A program made the translations under genes and the position numbers. The notes under the pieces were generated by a model. The model searched no databases and was not told the origin of the DNA. It was given only the letters and a program-made list of their open reading frames with translations. This document shows positions 19,025 through 27,601 of a stretch of DNA of 64,000 bases, piece by piece. Source of the DNA: Gammaproteobacteria bacterium (lineage in GTDB: Bacteria; Pseudomonadota; Gammaproteobacteria; SZUA-229); contig JAOUKV010000010.1 in the NCBI GenBank assembly GCA_029882355.1, positions 38,402-102,401 of the forward strand, in the 5' to 3' direction. The stretch's first letter is position 1. Each line of letters opens with the position of its first letter.

Positions 19025-20332
19025 TTAATCGTCTACGCGAACATCATCAAAATAATCGGACTCTTCGGGAATGCCATCTTCTTTCGCACACACTTCTTTT
19101 ACAGCCTGCTCTACGATGTCGATGCCTTTTTTCAGATTTTCATCACTGGTTACCAGCGGGCATAAAAACTTAACCACCTGGTCATCAGCACCACTGGTTT
19201 CGATAATCAGGCCTTGTTGAAAACAGGCATGCGTAATTTTTCCGGCAATATCACCGTTGACGCAATTCATACCGAGAAACATACCGCGACCGCGGCAAGT
19301 GAAGTTACCTTCACCATATAGCTCGGCAATTGCGTTGAGACGTTCAAGAACGTACTTGCCTTTGCGCTTGATCTCTTTGGAGAAAGTATCATCAGACCAG
19401 TAATGATCAATGGCTGCTTTGGCGGTAACAAAGGCAAAGTTATTGCCGCGGAAGGTGCCGTTATGTTCGCCCGGTTTCCACTGGTCTAATTCAGGTTTGA
19501 TGAGCACTACCGCAAAAGGTGTACCATAACCACCCAGTGATTTTGACAGGGTGATAATGTCGGGTTTGATACCTGCTTCTTCGAAGCTGAAAAAAGTGCC
19601 TGTACGTCCGCAACCGGCCTGGATATCATCGATGATTAATAAAATCTCATGCTCTCTACAGATTGCCTCAAGGTTTCTTAACCACTCAAAACTGGCGACA
19701 TTGATACCGCCTTCACCCTGCACGGTCTCAACGATAACCGCCGCAGGCAGATCTACACCGCTGCTTGAATCGGAGATGACTTTTTCAAGATAAGCAGTAG
19801 TATCGACATCCTCCCCCAGGTAACCGTCATAAGGCATACGAAATGTACCGCTTAAACTGACGCCGGCGGCACCTCGGTGATGCGAGTTTCCGGTCGCGGC
19901 AAGCGCTCCCAGGCTGACACCATGAAAGCCGTTGGTGAAAGCGATAACATGTTCACGCCCGGTAACGTTTCTTGCCAATTTTAGTGCCGCTTCAACCGCG
20001 TTAGTGCCGGTTGGCCCGGTGAACTGCATAACGTATTCATAAGCGCGGGGTTTAAGAATTTTTTCATTGAAGGCAGTCAGGAACGCTGCCTTGGCCTTGG
20101 TATGCAGATCCAGGCCATGGGTGATGCCATCTTCCTGTATATATGCCAGCAGTTTTTCTTTGAACAGTGGATTATTATGCCCGTAATTCAGCGTCCCGGC
20201 ACCTGCGAGAAAATCAAGATACTGGTTACCGTCTTCGTCGTACAAATATTCACCCTGTGCTTTATGAAAAATGCGGGGGAAAGAGCGTGCGTAACTTTGT
20301 ACTTCCGATTCGATTTCATCAAAAATTTTCAT
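19025..20332 (-). CDS. ectB: diaminobutyrate-2-oxoglutarate transaminase
   Basis: Transfers an amino group to aspartate semialdehyde to make L-2,4-diaminobutyrate. A class III PLP aminotransferase. [20 protein letters not shown] starts the fold. [18 protein letters not shown] binds the cofactor phosphate, [20 protein letters not shown] supplies the cofactor aspartate, and [11 protein letters not shown] supplies the Schiff-base lysine. I chose ATG 20332 ([10 protein letters not shown]), which has CAGGAT at ribosome-site distance. A TTG at 20350 is in frame but unlikely. Length 435 is normal for EctB. It lies 53 bp after ectA. Confidence 0.97.
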   Translation of the reverse strand: MKIFDEIESEVQSYARSFPRIFHKAQGEYLYDEDGNQYLDFLAGAGTLNYGHNNPLFKEKLLAYIQEDGITHGLDLHTKAKAAFLTAFNEKILKPRAYEYVMQFTGPTGTNAVEAALKLARNVTGREHVIAFTNGFHGVSLGALAATGNSHHRGAAGVSLSGTFRMPYDGYLGEDVDTTAYLEKVISDSSSGVDLPAAVIVETVQGEGGINVASFEWLRNLEAICREHEILLIIDDIQAGCGRTGTFFSFEEAGIKPDIITLSKSLGGYGTPFAVVLIKPELDQWKPGEHNGTFRGNNFAFVTAKAAIDHYWSDDTFSKEIKRKGKYVLERLNAIAELYGEGNFTCRGRGMFLGMNCVNGDIAGKITHACFQQGLIIETSGADDQVVKFLCPLVTSDENLKKGIDIVEQAVKEVCAKEDGIPEESDYFDDVRVDD

Positions 20333-20385
20333 ATAGATATCCTGACGCAATACTTAAACGCCGTATTATTTTATTAAACGTAATG

Positions 20386-20907
20386 TTAGGTCTGGGCGAA
20401 GTTAAACGGACCGATGCGTGCAAGGTGCTCAGTATCATGCTCACCCGCAAGATGTTTATCACGGTCAAACATGACGGATTTCTCCAGCGTAGTTCCCAGC
20501 TTATTAGCGAGGCTTTTGAACAGCGCCCATGAAGCCTTATTTGATTCAGTGATGGTTGTTTCCAGATACGTAACCTGACTACATAGCGGGCGATCGAGGA
20601 TATGTTTCAGCATGTTGCCAGCCAGCCCAATGCCACGTGCGCGTTCATCAACCGCTACCTGCCAGATAAAGAGAGTGTCTTCACGTCCAGGTATCAGGTA
20701 AGCAGAGATGAAACCGACCAGCTCTTCGTTCGTGTTGACTGTTTGCACAGCGGCCACCGAAGTGCCAGCAAAGTGCGAACACTGCAACAGATTGCAGTAC
20801 ATGGAGTTGGTATCAAGAGGAGGACAGCGGCCTATCAGGCGAAATACAGACGCACCATCATTGGGAGTTGGCGGGCGCAGTACTATTTGTGGTTGGGATA
20901 AACTCAT
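20386..20907 (-). CDS. ectA: L-2,4-diaminobutyrate N-gamma-acetyltransferase
   Basis: Acetylates diaminobutyrate using acetyl-CoA, the second ectoine step. A 173-residue GNAT protein. IVLRPPTPNDGASVFRLIGR, then LDTNSMYCNLLQCSHFAGTS, is the EctA N-terminal pattern. The acetyl-CoA loop is VAVDERARGIGLAGNMLKHI (about residues 86-105). ATTITESNKASWALFKSLA-like sequence follows (here LETTITESNKASWALFKS). Only about 10 bases separate the predicted transcript start from the ATG, and no ribosome site is visible. It leads the ectABC-ask operon. No MarR-type ectR regulator gene is adjacent. Confidence 0.96.
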   Translation of the reverse strand: MSLSQPQIVLRPPTPNDGASVFRLIGRCPPLDTNSMYCNLLQCSHFAGTSVAAVQTVNTNEELVGFISAYLIPGREDTLFIWQVAVDERARGIGLAGNMLKHILDRPLCSQVTYLETTITESNKASWALFKSLANKLGTTLEKSVMFDRDKHLAGEHDTEHLARIGPFNFAQT

Positions 20908-20924
20908 AAATTATGAACTCGTGC

Positions 20925-20953
20925 ATTATACATTATCCACCGTAAATTTTCAA
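20925..20953 (-). promoter_or_regulatory. predicted sigma-70-type promoter of ectABC-ask
   Basis: On the minus strand TTGAAA (20953-20948) and a perfect TATAAT (20930-20925) are separated by exactly 17 bases. The expected transcript start is near 20918, only about 10 bases before the ectA ATG at 20907. This leaves no room for an ordinary leader. Osmotic control of ectoine operons from sigma-70-like promoters is known in halotolerant methylotrophs; control here is inferred. Confidence 0.7.
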
Positions 20954-21102
20954 TTTTGAATAAAAAACAAAAGGTTAGCTGATAAATATTACTACTTGAC
21001 AGGGTGAATTCAGGCTATGGGTGCGTGAAGAAAAGTTGAGGGGTGAACATAGAACTTAAATTCGCCATTAATTATAAAAAATTAAATCTCTAGCAATAAT
21101 GA

Positions 21103-23346
21103 TTATTCAGCGAGCAGTTCATTAATCTTGGCAATTAGTTCTTCGATGTTCACTGGTTTTTGGATGGTTTCATATTTCAAATTACTCTCTTCCAAAATAA
21201 TATTACTACTGTAGCCACTGGTGAATAAAACTTTGATGCCTGGTTGTATCTCTTCAGCTTTAGTAGCAAGTTGATGACCATTCATTTTTGGCATAATGAT
21301 ATCGGTAAGAAGTAAATTAACATTTTGATTGTGAAGGATATTCAGCGCTTCTGATCCACTCGAAGCTAGCAGGGTAATGAACCCGGCGCTTGAAATAAAT
21401 TCCTGCATTATCTCGCCCAGTGCACCCTCATCATCGACGATTAAAATAGTTTTCTCACTAGTCTTGTTTGCTGTAGGCATCTGATGCTTTTTAGTTGTTT
21501 TTTTACTACAATTACTCGAATCCTTTGGAAAATAAAGATTAAAAGTTGTTCCTTTTCCTAATGCTGAATCAATATTAATGCCTCCATCACATCTTTTAAT
21601 AAACCCATATACCTGACTCAGCCCTAAACCTGTTCCTAATTCACCTTTGGTTGAGAAGAATGGATCAAAAACTTTACTAATGGTCTCTCTATCCATACCC
21701 GTTCCAGTATCAGATATTGAAACCATCACGTAATCACCTATTGGAAGTGAAAGTGAGCTGGCGTCATCTTTATCTAGTGCTATATTTGATGTGGATATTA
21801 GTAGCTTTCCGTAACCGTCCATAGCATGCATGGCATTAATGCATATATTCAGAAGGGCGTTATCAAAATCGTCTGCATCTAATCGTGTGTGCCAAAGGTT
21901 AAGTTCAAGATTTAATTTGATTTCAATAGACGCAGTTAGTGTTTTCTCCAGCATTTGGTGGGATTGATTAATAATATCGTTAATGTTTACGCAGCTAATT
22001 TTTGCAGGTTTACTTTTAGAAAATGTGAGGAGCTTGTTAGTGAGTGTTGCTCCACGTTTTCCTGCGACTGCTATTTTTTCTACGTAGCTTGTAAGTATGG
22101 GTTGATTTATTAGCTTTCTTTCAAGAAGTTCGCTGTAGCCGAGAATGACACCTAGAAGGTTATTGTAGTCGTGCGCAATTCCGCCGGTTAGTTTTCCTAA
22201 GGCATCCATTTTTCGGCTACTGCGTAGCTGCTCTTCCTGTTCTCGGATAAGCGTGATGTCACGAGCGATACCGATTAGCCCGATAAGCTCACCATTTAAT
22301 GTATAGAAAGGGGTCTTAACCGTGTGTAATAAAATGCGTCGGCCATCGGGGTGGTCGACGTATTCTTCATTATGTTGTGCGCTTCCACTTGCAAGCATCT
22401 TCTCGTCATTTTCTCGAAAGAAGTCAGCAAGTTCTTTTGGGAAAAACTCATAGTCAGATTTTCCTATAATCTCCTTTTCTTTTGCTCCCATTATCACTTC
22501 GCAAGCCGTGTTACATCCCATATATAAGCCGTTCAAATCTTTATAGAATACGATATCGGAAATAGAGTCGAGAAGCGCGTCTAATAAAGATAAGTTTTTG
22601 TTTAGCTCTCGTTCTCTATTTTTTATAATAGAGAGCATTTTATTGAAGTCTTCGGAAAGCGCCCCTAATTCATCGTGGCGTTTAAGGTCGCAGTTTAATT
22701 TTCTATCACCATCAGCAATCCCATGGGTGACTGAACTCAACTGCCTCAATCCTGAAGTGAGTCCACGCCCCATAAACCAGGCGAAGATAATGCCTATAGT
22801 AATTGCAAGCAAGGTATAGACCACACCACTTTGGCTGACATACATCAGGTTCTCTGTGATGCCTTTACGACTAATTCCAACACGTGCCCAGCCAATTTGT
22901 TGTGAATTAATTAAAATAGGAGCTGCCACATCGATTAGCACATCATTTTCAAGAAGAATAACATTCCTGGCAGGTGCCTTTAGTAGCTTGAGACTGACGG
23001 GGTCATTAATATAGCTATTGACCTGACTTCGGTCTGTATAACCCAGAACCCTTCCTTCCATATCGATGAACATGGCATACTCTAAACCTGCAAAGTTCTT
23101 CTGTGAATCGATCACTTCTTCCATGCCAAGCGTGTCGTTTGAAATTATCCAGGAAGTGCCGTTGGTGGCGAGTGTTTTGGCCAGTGCCTGAGCTCCGGTG
23201 GTATTTTGTTTTAGTAAAAACTCACGTTGTCTTTCAACAAGATCAAAGACGAATATACTCATTAAAATCGCGTGTATCAGTGCAATACCCAAAATTAGCT
23301 GTCGTTGTATCGATGCAGTCCAAAATTTATACAATAAGGTAAACAA
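21103..23346 (-). CDS. HAMP-PAS hybrid sensor histidine kinase
   Basis: Membrane hybrid kinase of 747 residues. Segments at about 18-36 and 175-193 bracket a periplasmic sensor of about 140 residues (LEYAMFIDMEGRVLGYTD, LLENDVLIDVAAPIL). Then HAMP (193-245), PAS/PAC (250-370), HisKA with GGIAHDYNN (His 392), HATPase_c (ISDTGTGM, GTGLGLSQVYGF) and a receiver (632-745) with D682 in LLTDIIMP and K in IQKPVN. The start is a TTG directly after the stop of the PhnD-like gene, with 1 bp between the genes, so the two are translationally coupled. The binding protein probably presents its ligand to the sensor domain. No response regulator gene is adjacent. Confidence 0.9.
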   Translation of the reverse strand: MFTLLYKFWTASIQRQLILGIALIHAILMSIFVFDLVERQREFLLKQNTTGAQALAKTLATNGTSWIISNDTLGMEEVIDSQKNFAGLEYAMFIDMEGRVLGYTDRSQVNSYINDPVSLKLLKAPARNVILLENDVLIDVAAPILINSQQIGWARVGISRKGITENLMYVSQSGVVYTLLAITIGIIFAWFMGRGLTSGLRQLSSVTHGIADGDRKLNCDLKRHDELGALSEDFNKMLSIIKNRERELNKNLSLLDALLDSISDIVFYKDLNGLYMGCNTACEVIMGAKEKEIIGKSDYEFFPKELADFFRENDEKMLASGSAQHNEEYVDHPDGRRILLHTVKTPFYTLNGELIGLIGIARDITLIREQEEQLRSSRKMDALGKLTGGIAHDYNNLLGVILGYSELLERKLINQPILTSYVEKIAVAGKRGATLTNKLLTFSKSKPAKISCVNINDIINQSHQMLEKTLTASIEIKLNLELNLWHTRLDADDFDNALLNICINAMHAMDGYGKLLISTSNIALDKDDASSLSLPIGDYVMVSISDTGTGMDRETISKVFDPFFSTKGELGTGLGLSQVYGFIKRCDGGINIDSALGKGTTFNLYFPKDSSNCSKKTTKKHQMPTANKTSEKTILIVDDEGALGEIMQEFISSAGFITLLASSGSEALNILHNQNVNLLLTDIIMPKMNGHQLATKAEEIQPGIKVLFTSGYSSNIILEESNLKYETIQKPVNIEELIAKINELLAE

Positions 23347-23347
23347 A

Positions 23348-24262
23348 TTAATTATCTTCCTGATCTAGTGGCCGAACAGTACTGGAGAAAACGCTTATAA
23401 AATCGCGTACTGATTGATAAGTTTCATTATCTGCAATCTCAAAACGAGATAATGTCATACGTTCAAGTATTCTTTTTCCTTCATCACTTTTGTGCAGGTT
23501 TACCAGAAGTGACTGTACCTGATCGACAACTTCATTTGAAACTGTTGGCAATACGACAAGACTATTGTTGCATAGAGGTTCTGTTTGCCAGATCACTTTT
23601 AGCTCTCGTGCCAATTCCGGTCGCTCCTTTGAGAGTGCAATCCACGGTGGTGGCCAGGTTGAACCGGCACTTGTATCGCCATGATAGACATTCATAATCG
23701 AAGACTCCTGAGAACCAACATAACGATTATCGAGGTCGTTGATTACATCAACCCCATGAGTCTGTAGATAATATTGAGGCATCATTGTTGCGGCCAGTGC
23801 CGTTAATGCAGGGTAACTAACCGCTTTACCGATTAAATCAACGGGCTGATTGATATCGCTATCTTTACGAACCAGAAAAATTCCCCGGAAATTCTCATCG
23901 TCCCCCATTTTGGCAAATACTCTATATCCCTTATTAATAGCATTGATTGTTTGATAAGGATTGGGGAGTCCAAAGTCGAATTTTTTTGCATACAGCTTTT
24001 CATTGTAGGCTGCATAATTACGTGAAGCTTCTAGCTTGAATCTGGCATTGGGAATATTATCGCTTAAATATTGCATTAGAGGCTCAAATACTTCGTGTAG
24101 CCTTTGTGGATTGTGTAGTGGATGCACACCAAAAATATATTGCTTTGTTAGGCTGTGCTGTACATTAGAAAATTGGGGTGTATAAGAAAGGGATGTATCC
24201 TGGTCACAAGCCGTAAGTAGAGCGATTATCGCAATAACTAGAACTCTAATAATGTATCTCAT
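23348..24262 (-). CDS. PhnD-like substrate-binding lipoprotein
   Basis: A 304-residue periplasmic binding protein of the phosphate/phosphite/phosphonate (PhnD, SBP type 2) group. A lipoprotein signal ends in LLTAC (Cys 19). YIFGVHPLHNPQRLHEVFEPL (around residues 43-63) is the usual opening of PhnD-like proteins. KKFDFGLPNPYQTI and the late NVYHGDTSAGSTWPPPW, with the conserved G-D-GA-like element, follow. No ABC permease or ATPase gene is present. The gene is tightly coupled to the hybrid kinase, so a sensory role is more likely than transport. Actual ligand is unknown; PhnD-like proteins bind varied anions. Confidence 0.85.
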   Translation of the reverse strand: MRYIIRVLVIAIIALLTACDQDTSLSYTPQFSNVQHSLTKQYIFGVHPLHNPQRLHEVFEPLMQYLSDNIPNARFKLEASRNYAAYNEKLYAKKFDFGLPNPYQTINAINKGYRVFAKMGDDENFRGIFLVRKDSDINQPVDLIGKAVSYPALTALAATMMPQYYLQTHGVDVINDLDNRYVGSQESSIMNVYHGDTSAGSTWPPPWIALSKERPELARELKVIWQTEPLCNNSLVVLPTVSNEVVDQVQSLLVNLHKSDEGKRILERMTLSRFEIADNETYQSVRDFISVFSSTVRPLDQEDN

Positions 24263-24429
24263 CAGTGGAGATTAACATATTAGGGCGATTTTACTAATTA
24301 TTTGGGTCGTACCTATTTATAGTTTTTTTGTAGGGTAATTATTTGAATTTTATACTAAATTACGATTTACATTGCCCATGGCGCATGAGCTACTCATATA
24401 CGAACTGCCTTCTATTTCCTTGAAACCAA

Positions 24430-24807
24430 TCAATGTGTTTTCACGAACTCAGAGAAATGAGATGCCGTTACCATTTGTGGTTCATCATCATATTTAATTT
24501 CTTCTACGGAAAGACAACGTTTAAAATCATCAATCGAAGCCCATTTACAGATTTCTTCTCGATTATCATCCAGCGCTACAACCTCACCCGTCGTTTCATT
24601 CAAACAAAACAACTCATGCCAGTCACCGTAAAAGGGAGTTAGCGAAGCATCAACTTCCCAATCTTGCCTTAAGTCCATTCCGTTCTGGATTTCCTGCCAT
24701 GACCAAAAAGGCATAACCAGTGGTTCAAGTTCGCAGTTAATAAAAATTGAAGCGTATTTTTTGTTAAAGCTTTCGACTTGTTTTAGGAATTTTGGATAGT
24801 TATTCAT
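24430..24807 (-). CDS. SUKH (SMI1/KNR4)-like protein
   Basis: A 125-residue acidic soluble protein with no signal or membrane segment. The pattern PFYGDWHELFCLNETTGEVV (around residues 58-77), followed by ALDDNREEICKWASIDDFK, resembles the central strands of SMI1/KNR4 (SUKH) domains. Such domains often serve as immunity proteins against polymorphic toxins. No toxin gene is adjacent, so it could be an orphan immunity gene or a housekeeping SUKH protein. Assignment is from general pattern only. It begins the accessory region. Confidence 0.55.
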   Translation of the reverse strand: MNNYPKFLKQVESFNKKYASIFINCELEPLVMPFWSWQEIQNGMDLRQDWEVDASLTPFYGDWHELFCLNETTGEVVALDDNREEICKWASIDDFKRCLSVEEIKYDDEPQMVTASHFSEFVKTH

Positions 24808-24901
24808 AGTTAGATGGGGTGGTGAACGTGATGTGGTTTTATAATGGGGGTGGGTTTGTGGTTTTCAATGGGGATTTAGGGCGTAGGTTAGGTTACAAAA
24901 C

Positions 24902-24926
24902 GTAGGGTGTATTTATTGCACCTTAC
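24902..24926. repeat. short GTAG-headed palindrome
   Basis: GTAGGGTG (24902-24909) pairs with CACCTTAC (24919-24926), with one mismatch and a nine-base loop. It resembles the shorter REP-type hairpins in this island. It lies 25 bp beyond the stop of the large TPR/Sel1 lipoprotein gene, so it could end that transcript, though no T run follows. Confidence 0.5.
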
Positions 24927-24951
24927 CGCGTTTTTCATGAATAGCGTATTG

Positions 24952-26853
24952 TTATCGATTTATTATACGTTCTATCGCTTTAATTCGAAATTTAATTTGG
25001 TTCATGTATAATTTCTTTGAACCCCAAGTCAATGCATAATCAACTGACCAATTATATTTATCAGTTTCTATAACTGAATTTATTTCTTTCAATAGGATTA
25101 AGGCTTTGTTTAGGTCTTTAGGAGTGCTATACCATCCATATTGATATGCATTAGCCATATCTTGCATTGCAATCGGATGATGATTATCCGATGCCATTTT
25201 TAGATACTTACGAGATTTCACTATATCTTTTTTTATAACTATCTTGCGTTTTATTTCTTTGGAATCAGATTTTAGTTTGTTAGAGCGAGTATATATTCTT
25301 TTTGTCACTCCACGAGAATATAGAGAAGACAAAAAATATTGCGCTCCTTCATGCCCTGATTCTGCAGCTTTTAAGTACCATGAAAGAGCGTTAGAGTTTG
25401 ACTTATCTACTTTAATTAAACCGTAGGTTCTCTCTAGTCTTTTAGCAAGTTTATATTGTGCATTCTTATCGTTTTGGTTAGCTTCCATTCTTAGTGTTTC
25501 GTCAGCCTTAGGAGCGACACCATGCATTGATGAGAACATTATTGATCCATGTTTTATAGTTATTTTATCTGAAGCAATGACTTCCTCGTGACCATGTTCA
25601 TTTGGCATTGTAATAGTGATATCATATTTTCCAATAGGCAGAATCAACCTGTTCATTAATATTTTATTTGGTAGTGAAACCCAGCTTCTTTTATCCGCCA
25701 GATCACTCCTTGTATTTCTTATATATTTAAGAAAGTCGTTAAATGTGAATGAAGTGCTATTTTTTATATTAGAAAGGGCATTAGAAATTACCCGGATACC
25801 TGTGCCTGATAAATCGTGTTGAGTTGATTTTGCAAGCATTTCAATATCTTCAGTCATTTCTAATGGGATCGAAAAGTTTTTTGATTTAGCTCTAATATCA
25901 GGTATGCGAGCGCCTTGATAATTAGCAGTACGTGAAATTGTCTCTCCTGGTCTAATTAAATTTTCAGCAAAAATAAGATCCGATTCATTAATTCTAGAAG
26001 GTGCTACTCCATAGTTGAATATAATGACCAACTCACCGTAATCCTTATTTTTTGTATATCTCTTAACATTTTTTTCATGGCTAGGTGAATATGTTGATTT
26101 AAACTCGATACGATATTTTGTTGCTTCACTTACTATGCCTTCATCAGCTAATAATATCAGTAAGTCTTCTTCTACCATTGGTGGGATTTTAGAAATACTC
26201 TTGTTTTCTAATTGCTTTTTATATGAATTTATAGCTTTTCTATATGCAATCAGTGCTTCATCATATTCTCCGAGAGCCTCAAAGATTAAGCCTGCAAAAT
26301 ACCTGACAAAAGGATCGTTATCTGACACATCACTCCATTGATTCATAAGCAAATCCGCTTGTAATATTTCTACACGTGCAGATTCTAGGTCATTCATCTG
26401 GGCATAATTCATAGCAATATAGGCATGAAGTAAAGCTTGCTCATATCTATATCCTGAATAGCTATGCACGATATCAGTAAGTGCTGCCGCGCCAAGTTCT
26501 TCAGATACACTTACACCGTAGAGAGAATTAATTAGATTTTTAGCAATTTCAAAGCTTTGGTTGCTGCCAACGTAATCACCAGTCATACGTCTGAGCAAGC
26601 CTCTGTTCATATGTAAAAAAACATTATTTTTACTTGAAGTATCTTTTTCTAGCTCGGCTAGAGCCTGCTCATAATTACCAGAGAGTAATTTTTCTCGTAA
26701 AGAAATATTTTTATTTGATTTTATATCTCTGATTTGAAGCACGGAAGTAGATGCGGACTGCTCATTTAGACTTGTACAACCTATGAGGGAAAATAGTAGA
26801 ACGGCAGATAAAAATAACCTGAAAAATAATTTATCTTGTGATGTATTGTTCAT
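24952..26853 (-). CDS. large lipoprotein with TPR-like and Sel1 repeats
   Basis: A 633-residue envelope lipoprotein of unknown function. The signal ends in SLIGC (Cys 26). The N-terminal half (about residues 55-240) has TPR-like helices (ALAELEKDTSSKNNVFLHMN, LLHAYIAMNYAQMNDLESAR, YFAGLIFEALGEYDEALIAY) and resembles the uncharacterised COG3014 group. A middle beta-rich part (about 265-440) includes GELVIIFNYGVAPSR. The C-terminal third has Sel1-like repeats (KNAQYKLAKRLERTYG, ALSWYLKAAESGHEGAQYFL and a later AMQDMANAYQYG). The COG3014-plus-Sel1 combination looks like a fusion. The gene is AT-rich compared with hom or dnaE. Confidence 0.75.
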   Translation of the reverse strand: MNNTSQDKLFFRLFLSAVLLFSLIGCTSLNEQSASTSVLQIRDIKSNKNISLREKLLSGNYEQALAELEKDTSSKNNVFLHMNRGLLRRMTGDYVGSNQSFEIAKNLINSLYGVSVSEELGAAALTDIVHSYSGYRYEQALLHAYIAMNYAQMNDLESARVEILQADLLMNQWSDVSDNDPFVRYFAGLIFEALGEYDEALIAYRKAINSYKKQLENKSISKIPPMVEEDLLILLADEGIVSEATKYRIEFKSTYSPSHEKNVKRYTKNKDYGELVIIFNYGVAPSRINESDLIFAENLIRPGETISRTANYQGARIPDIRAKSKNFSIPLEMTEDIEMLAKSTQHDLSGTGIRVISNALSNIKNSTSFTFNDFLKYIRNTRSDLADKRSWVSLPNKILMNRLILPIGKYDITITMPNEHGHEEVIASDKITIKHGSIMFSSMHGVAPKADETLRMEANQNDKNAQYKLAKRLERTYGLIKVDKSNSNALSWYLKAAESGHEGAQYFLSSLYSRGVTKRIYTRSNKLKSDSKEIKRKIVIKKDIVKSRKYLKMASDNHHPIAMQDMANAYQYGWYSTPKDLNKALILLKEINSVIETDKYNWSVDYALTWGSKKLYMNQIKFRIKAIERIINR

Positions 26854-26997
26854 TATTTATTTCAACACTTTCTTTCTATAATCAATATCTTGAAGATTAA
26901 TCGGGGTCGGATCACAGTATTCACTGATATTAGCCATAGCTGTGACCTGAACGCAGTTGTACGTGTGTGTGCCCATCCTACTTGGCTTACGAGTTGT

Positions 26998-27190
26998 TAT
27001 GGTTCACATTTTTCTCGCATTAAAGCCAATGGTAATCCGCCTAAACCATCAATCCTTTCACCAGAGTAGCTAACTGAATATCTCATGTCTGCTGGGTTGC
27101 CACCCATAAAGACAATAAGTCCTTTTGGGATAAACTCATCATTTTCATCATACGGAGTATAATCTCCGTAACTATCACCTACTTTATAAT
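26998..27190 (-). pseudogene. 3' remnant of a broken gene
   Basis: On the minus strand a frame of about 63 codons ends normally (ALMREKCEP, stop near 26998). It reads YYKVGDSYGDYTPYDENDEF and KGLIVFMGGNPADMRYSVSY, which looks like genuine protein. It is closed at its 5' side by an in-frame stop near 27192, without a start codon. The break coincides with the edge of the repeated 14-base sequence, which suggests that a repeat insertion or a deletion removed the 5' part. The parent family is not recognised. Confidence 0.5.
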
Positions 27191-27371
27191 ATGGAGATTA
27201 AGCGGTCAGACTCCTTGATTATCTTCCTGTTTCTACGACCAAACAGCCATACGAAAATGCCCCGCCGCTCCGTCATTCTGTTTCTCACGAACCATGATTT
27301 CTATATCGCTACCGAGTGCCACGAAGGAAATAGGCCAAACCCAACTCAATCCCACACCCCCCCAAACATGG

Positions 27372-27396
27372 ATTCCGGCTAAAAACATGCCGGAAT
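27372..27396. repeat. ATTCC-type hairpin
   Basis: ATTCCGGC (27372-27379) and GCCGGAAT (27389-27396) form a perfect 8-bp stem, inside the phrase ATGGATTCC...GGAATGACGG. A second, more GC-rich version is at 31300-31319. Such ATTCC...GGAAT units are common intergenic repeats in beta- and gammaproteobacteria and resemble neisserial dRS3 elements. Confidence 0.6.
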
Positions 27397-27497
27397 GACG
27401 GTGAGGGGGTTAAGCCGCCCAATCAATATTCAATTTCCTGTTCTTCGCCGCACAATCCCAAAAATAAAGATTGATCAGATCTGCTGTTTACGTGATG

Positions 27498-27558
27498 TTT
27501 GGGGTCAGAGTAAAAACTATTCACCGGCAAAGTAAATAGTTTTTACTCTGACCCCAAA
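27498..27558. repeat. 24-bp perfect inverted repeat with 13-nt loop
   Basis: The left arm (27498-27521) begins TTTGGGGTCAGAGTAAAAAC and the right arm (27535-27558) is its exact reverse complement; the loop is CACCGGCAAAGTA. GGGGTCAGAGT is a phrase often seen beside REP-associated or IS200-like transposase genes, but no such gene is present here. It lies 44 bp from the stop of the following membrane-protein gene. Confidence 0.8.
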
Positions 27559-27601
27559 TACTGCCAAATACTGTTATTGGTGGGTTTGGTTAGCCGTAGG
27601 T

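Larger units (their letters stand above)
26854..27601. other. gene-poor stretch of 748 bp in the accessory island
   Basis: No intact gene was found. It contains a broken reading frame at 26998-27190, a 3' half of a GTAGGG-type repeat (TGCCCATCCTAC at 26970-26981), and a 14-base sequence (27206-27219) that recurs inverted at 28249-28262. It also holds an ATTCC-type hairpin (27372-27396) and a 24-bp inverted repeat (27498-27558). A short minus-strand open frame ending at 27233 has no start with a ribosome site, and I do not call it a gene. The stretch looks like a repeat and decay zone. Confidence 0.6.

Noticed and set aside
24430..24807. Toxin-immunity locus around the SUKH-like gene
   Set aside because: No toxin-like neighbour or toxin fragment is visible on either side.
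27233..27360. Minus-strand open frame reading about 40 residues (MVREKQNDGAAGHFRMAVWS at its end)
   Set aside because: No ribosome site, very short, and overlaps repeat-like DNA with a C run; it is probably a chance or decayed frame.
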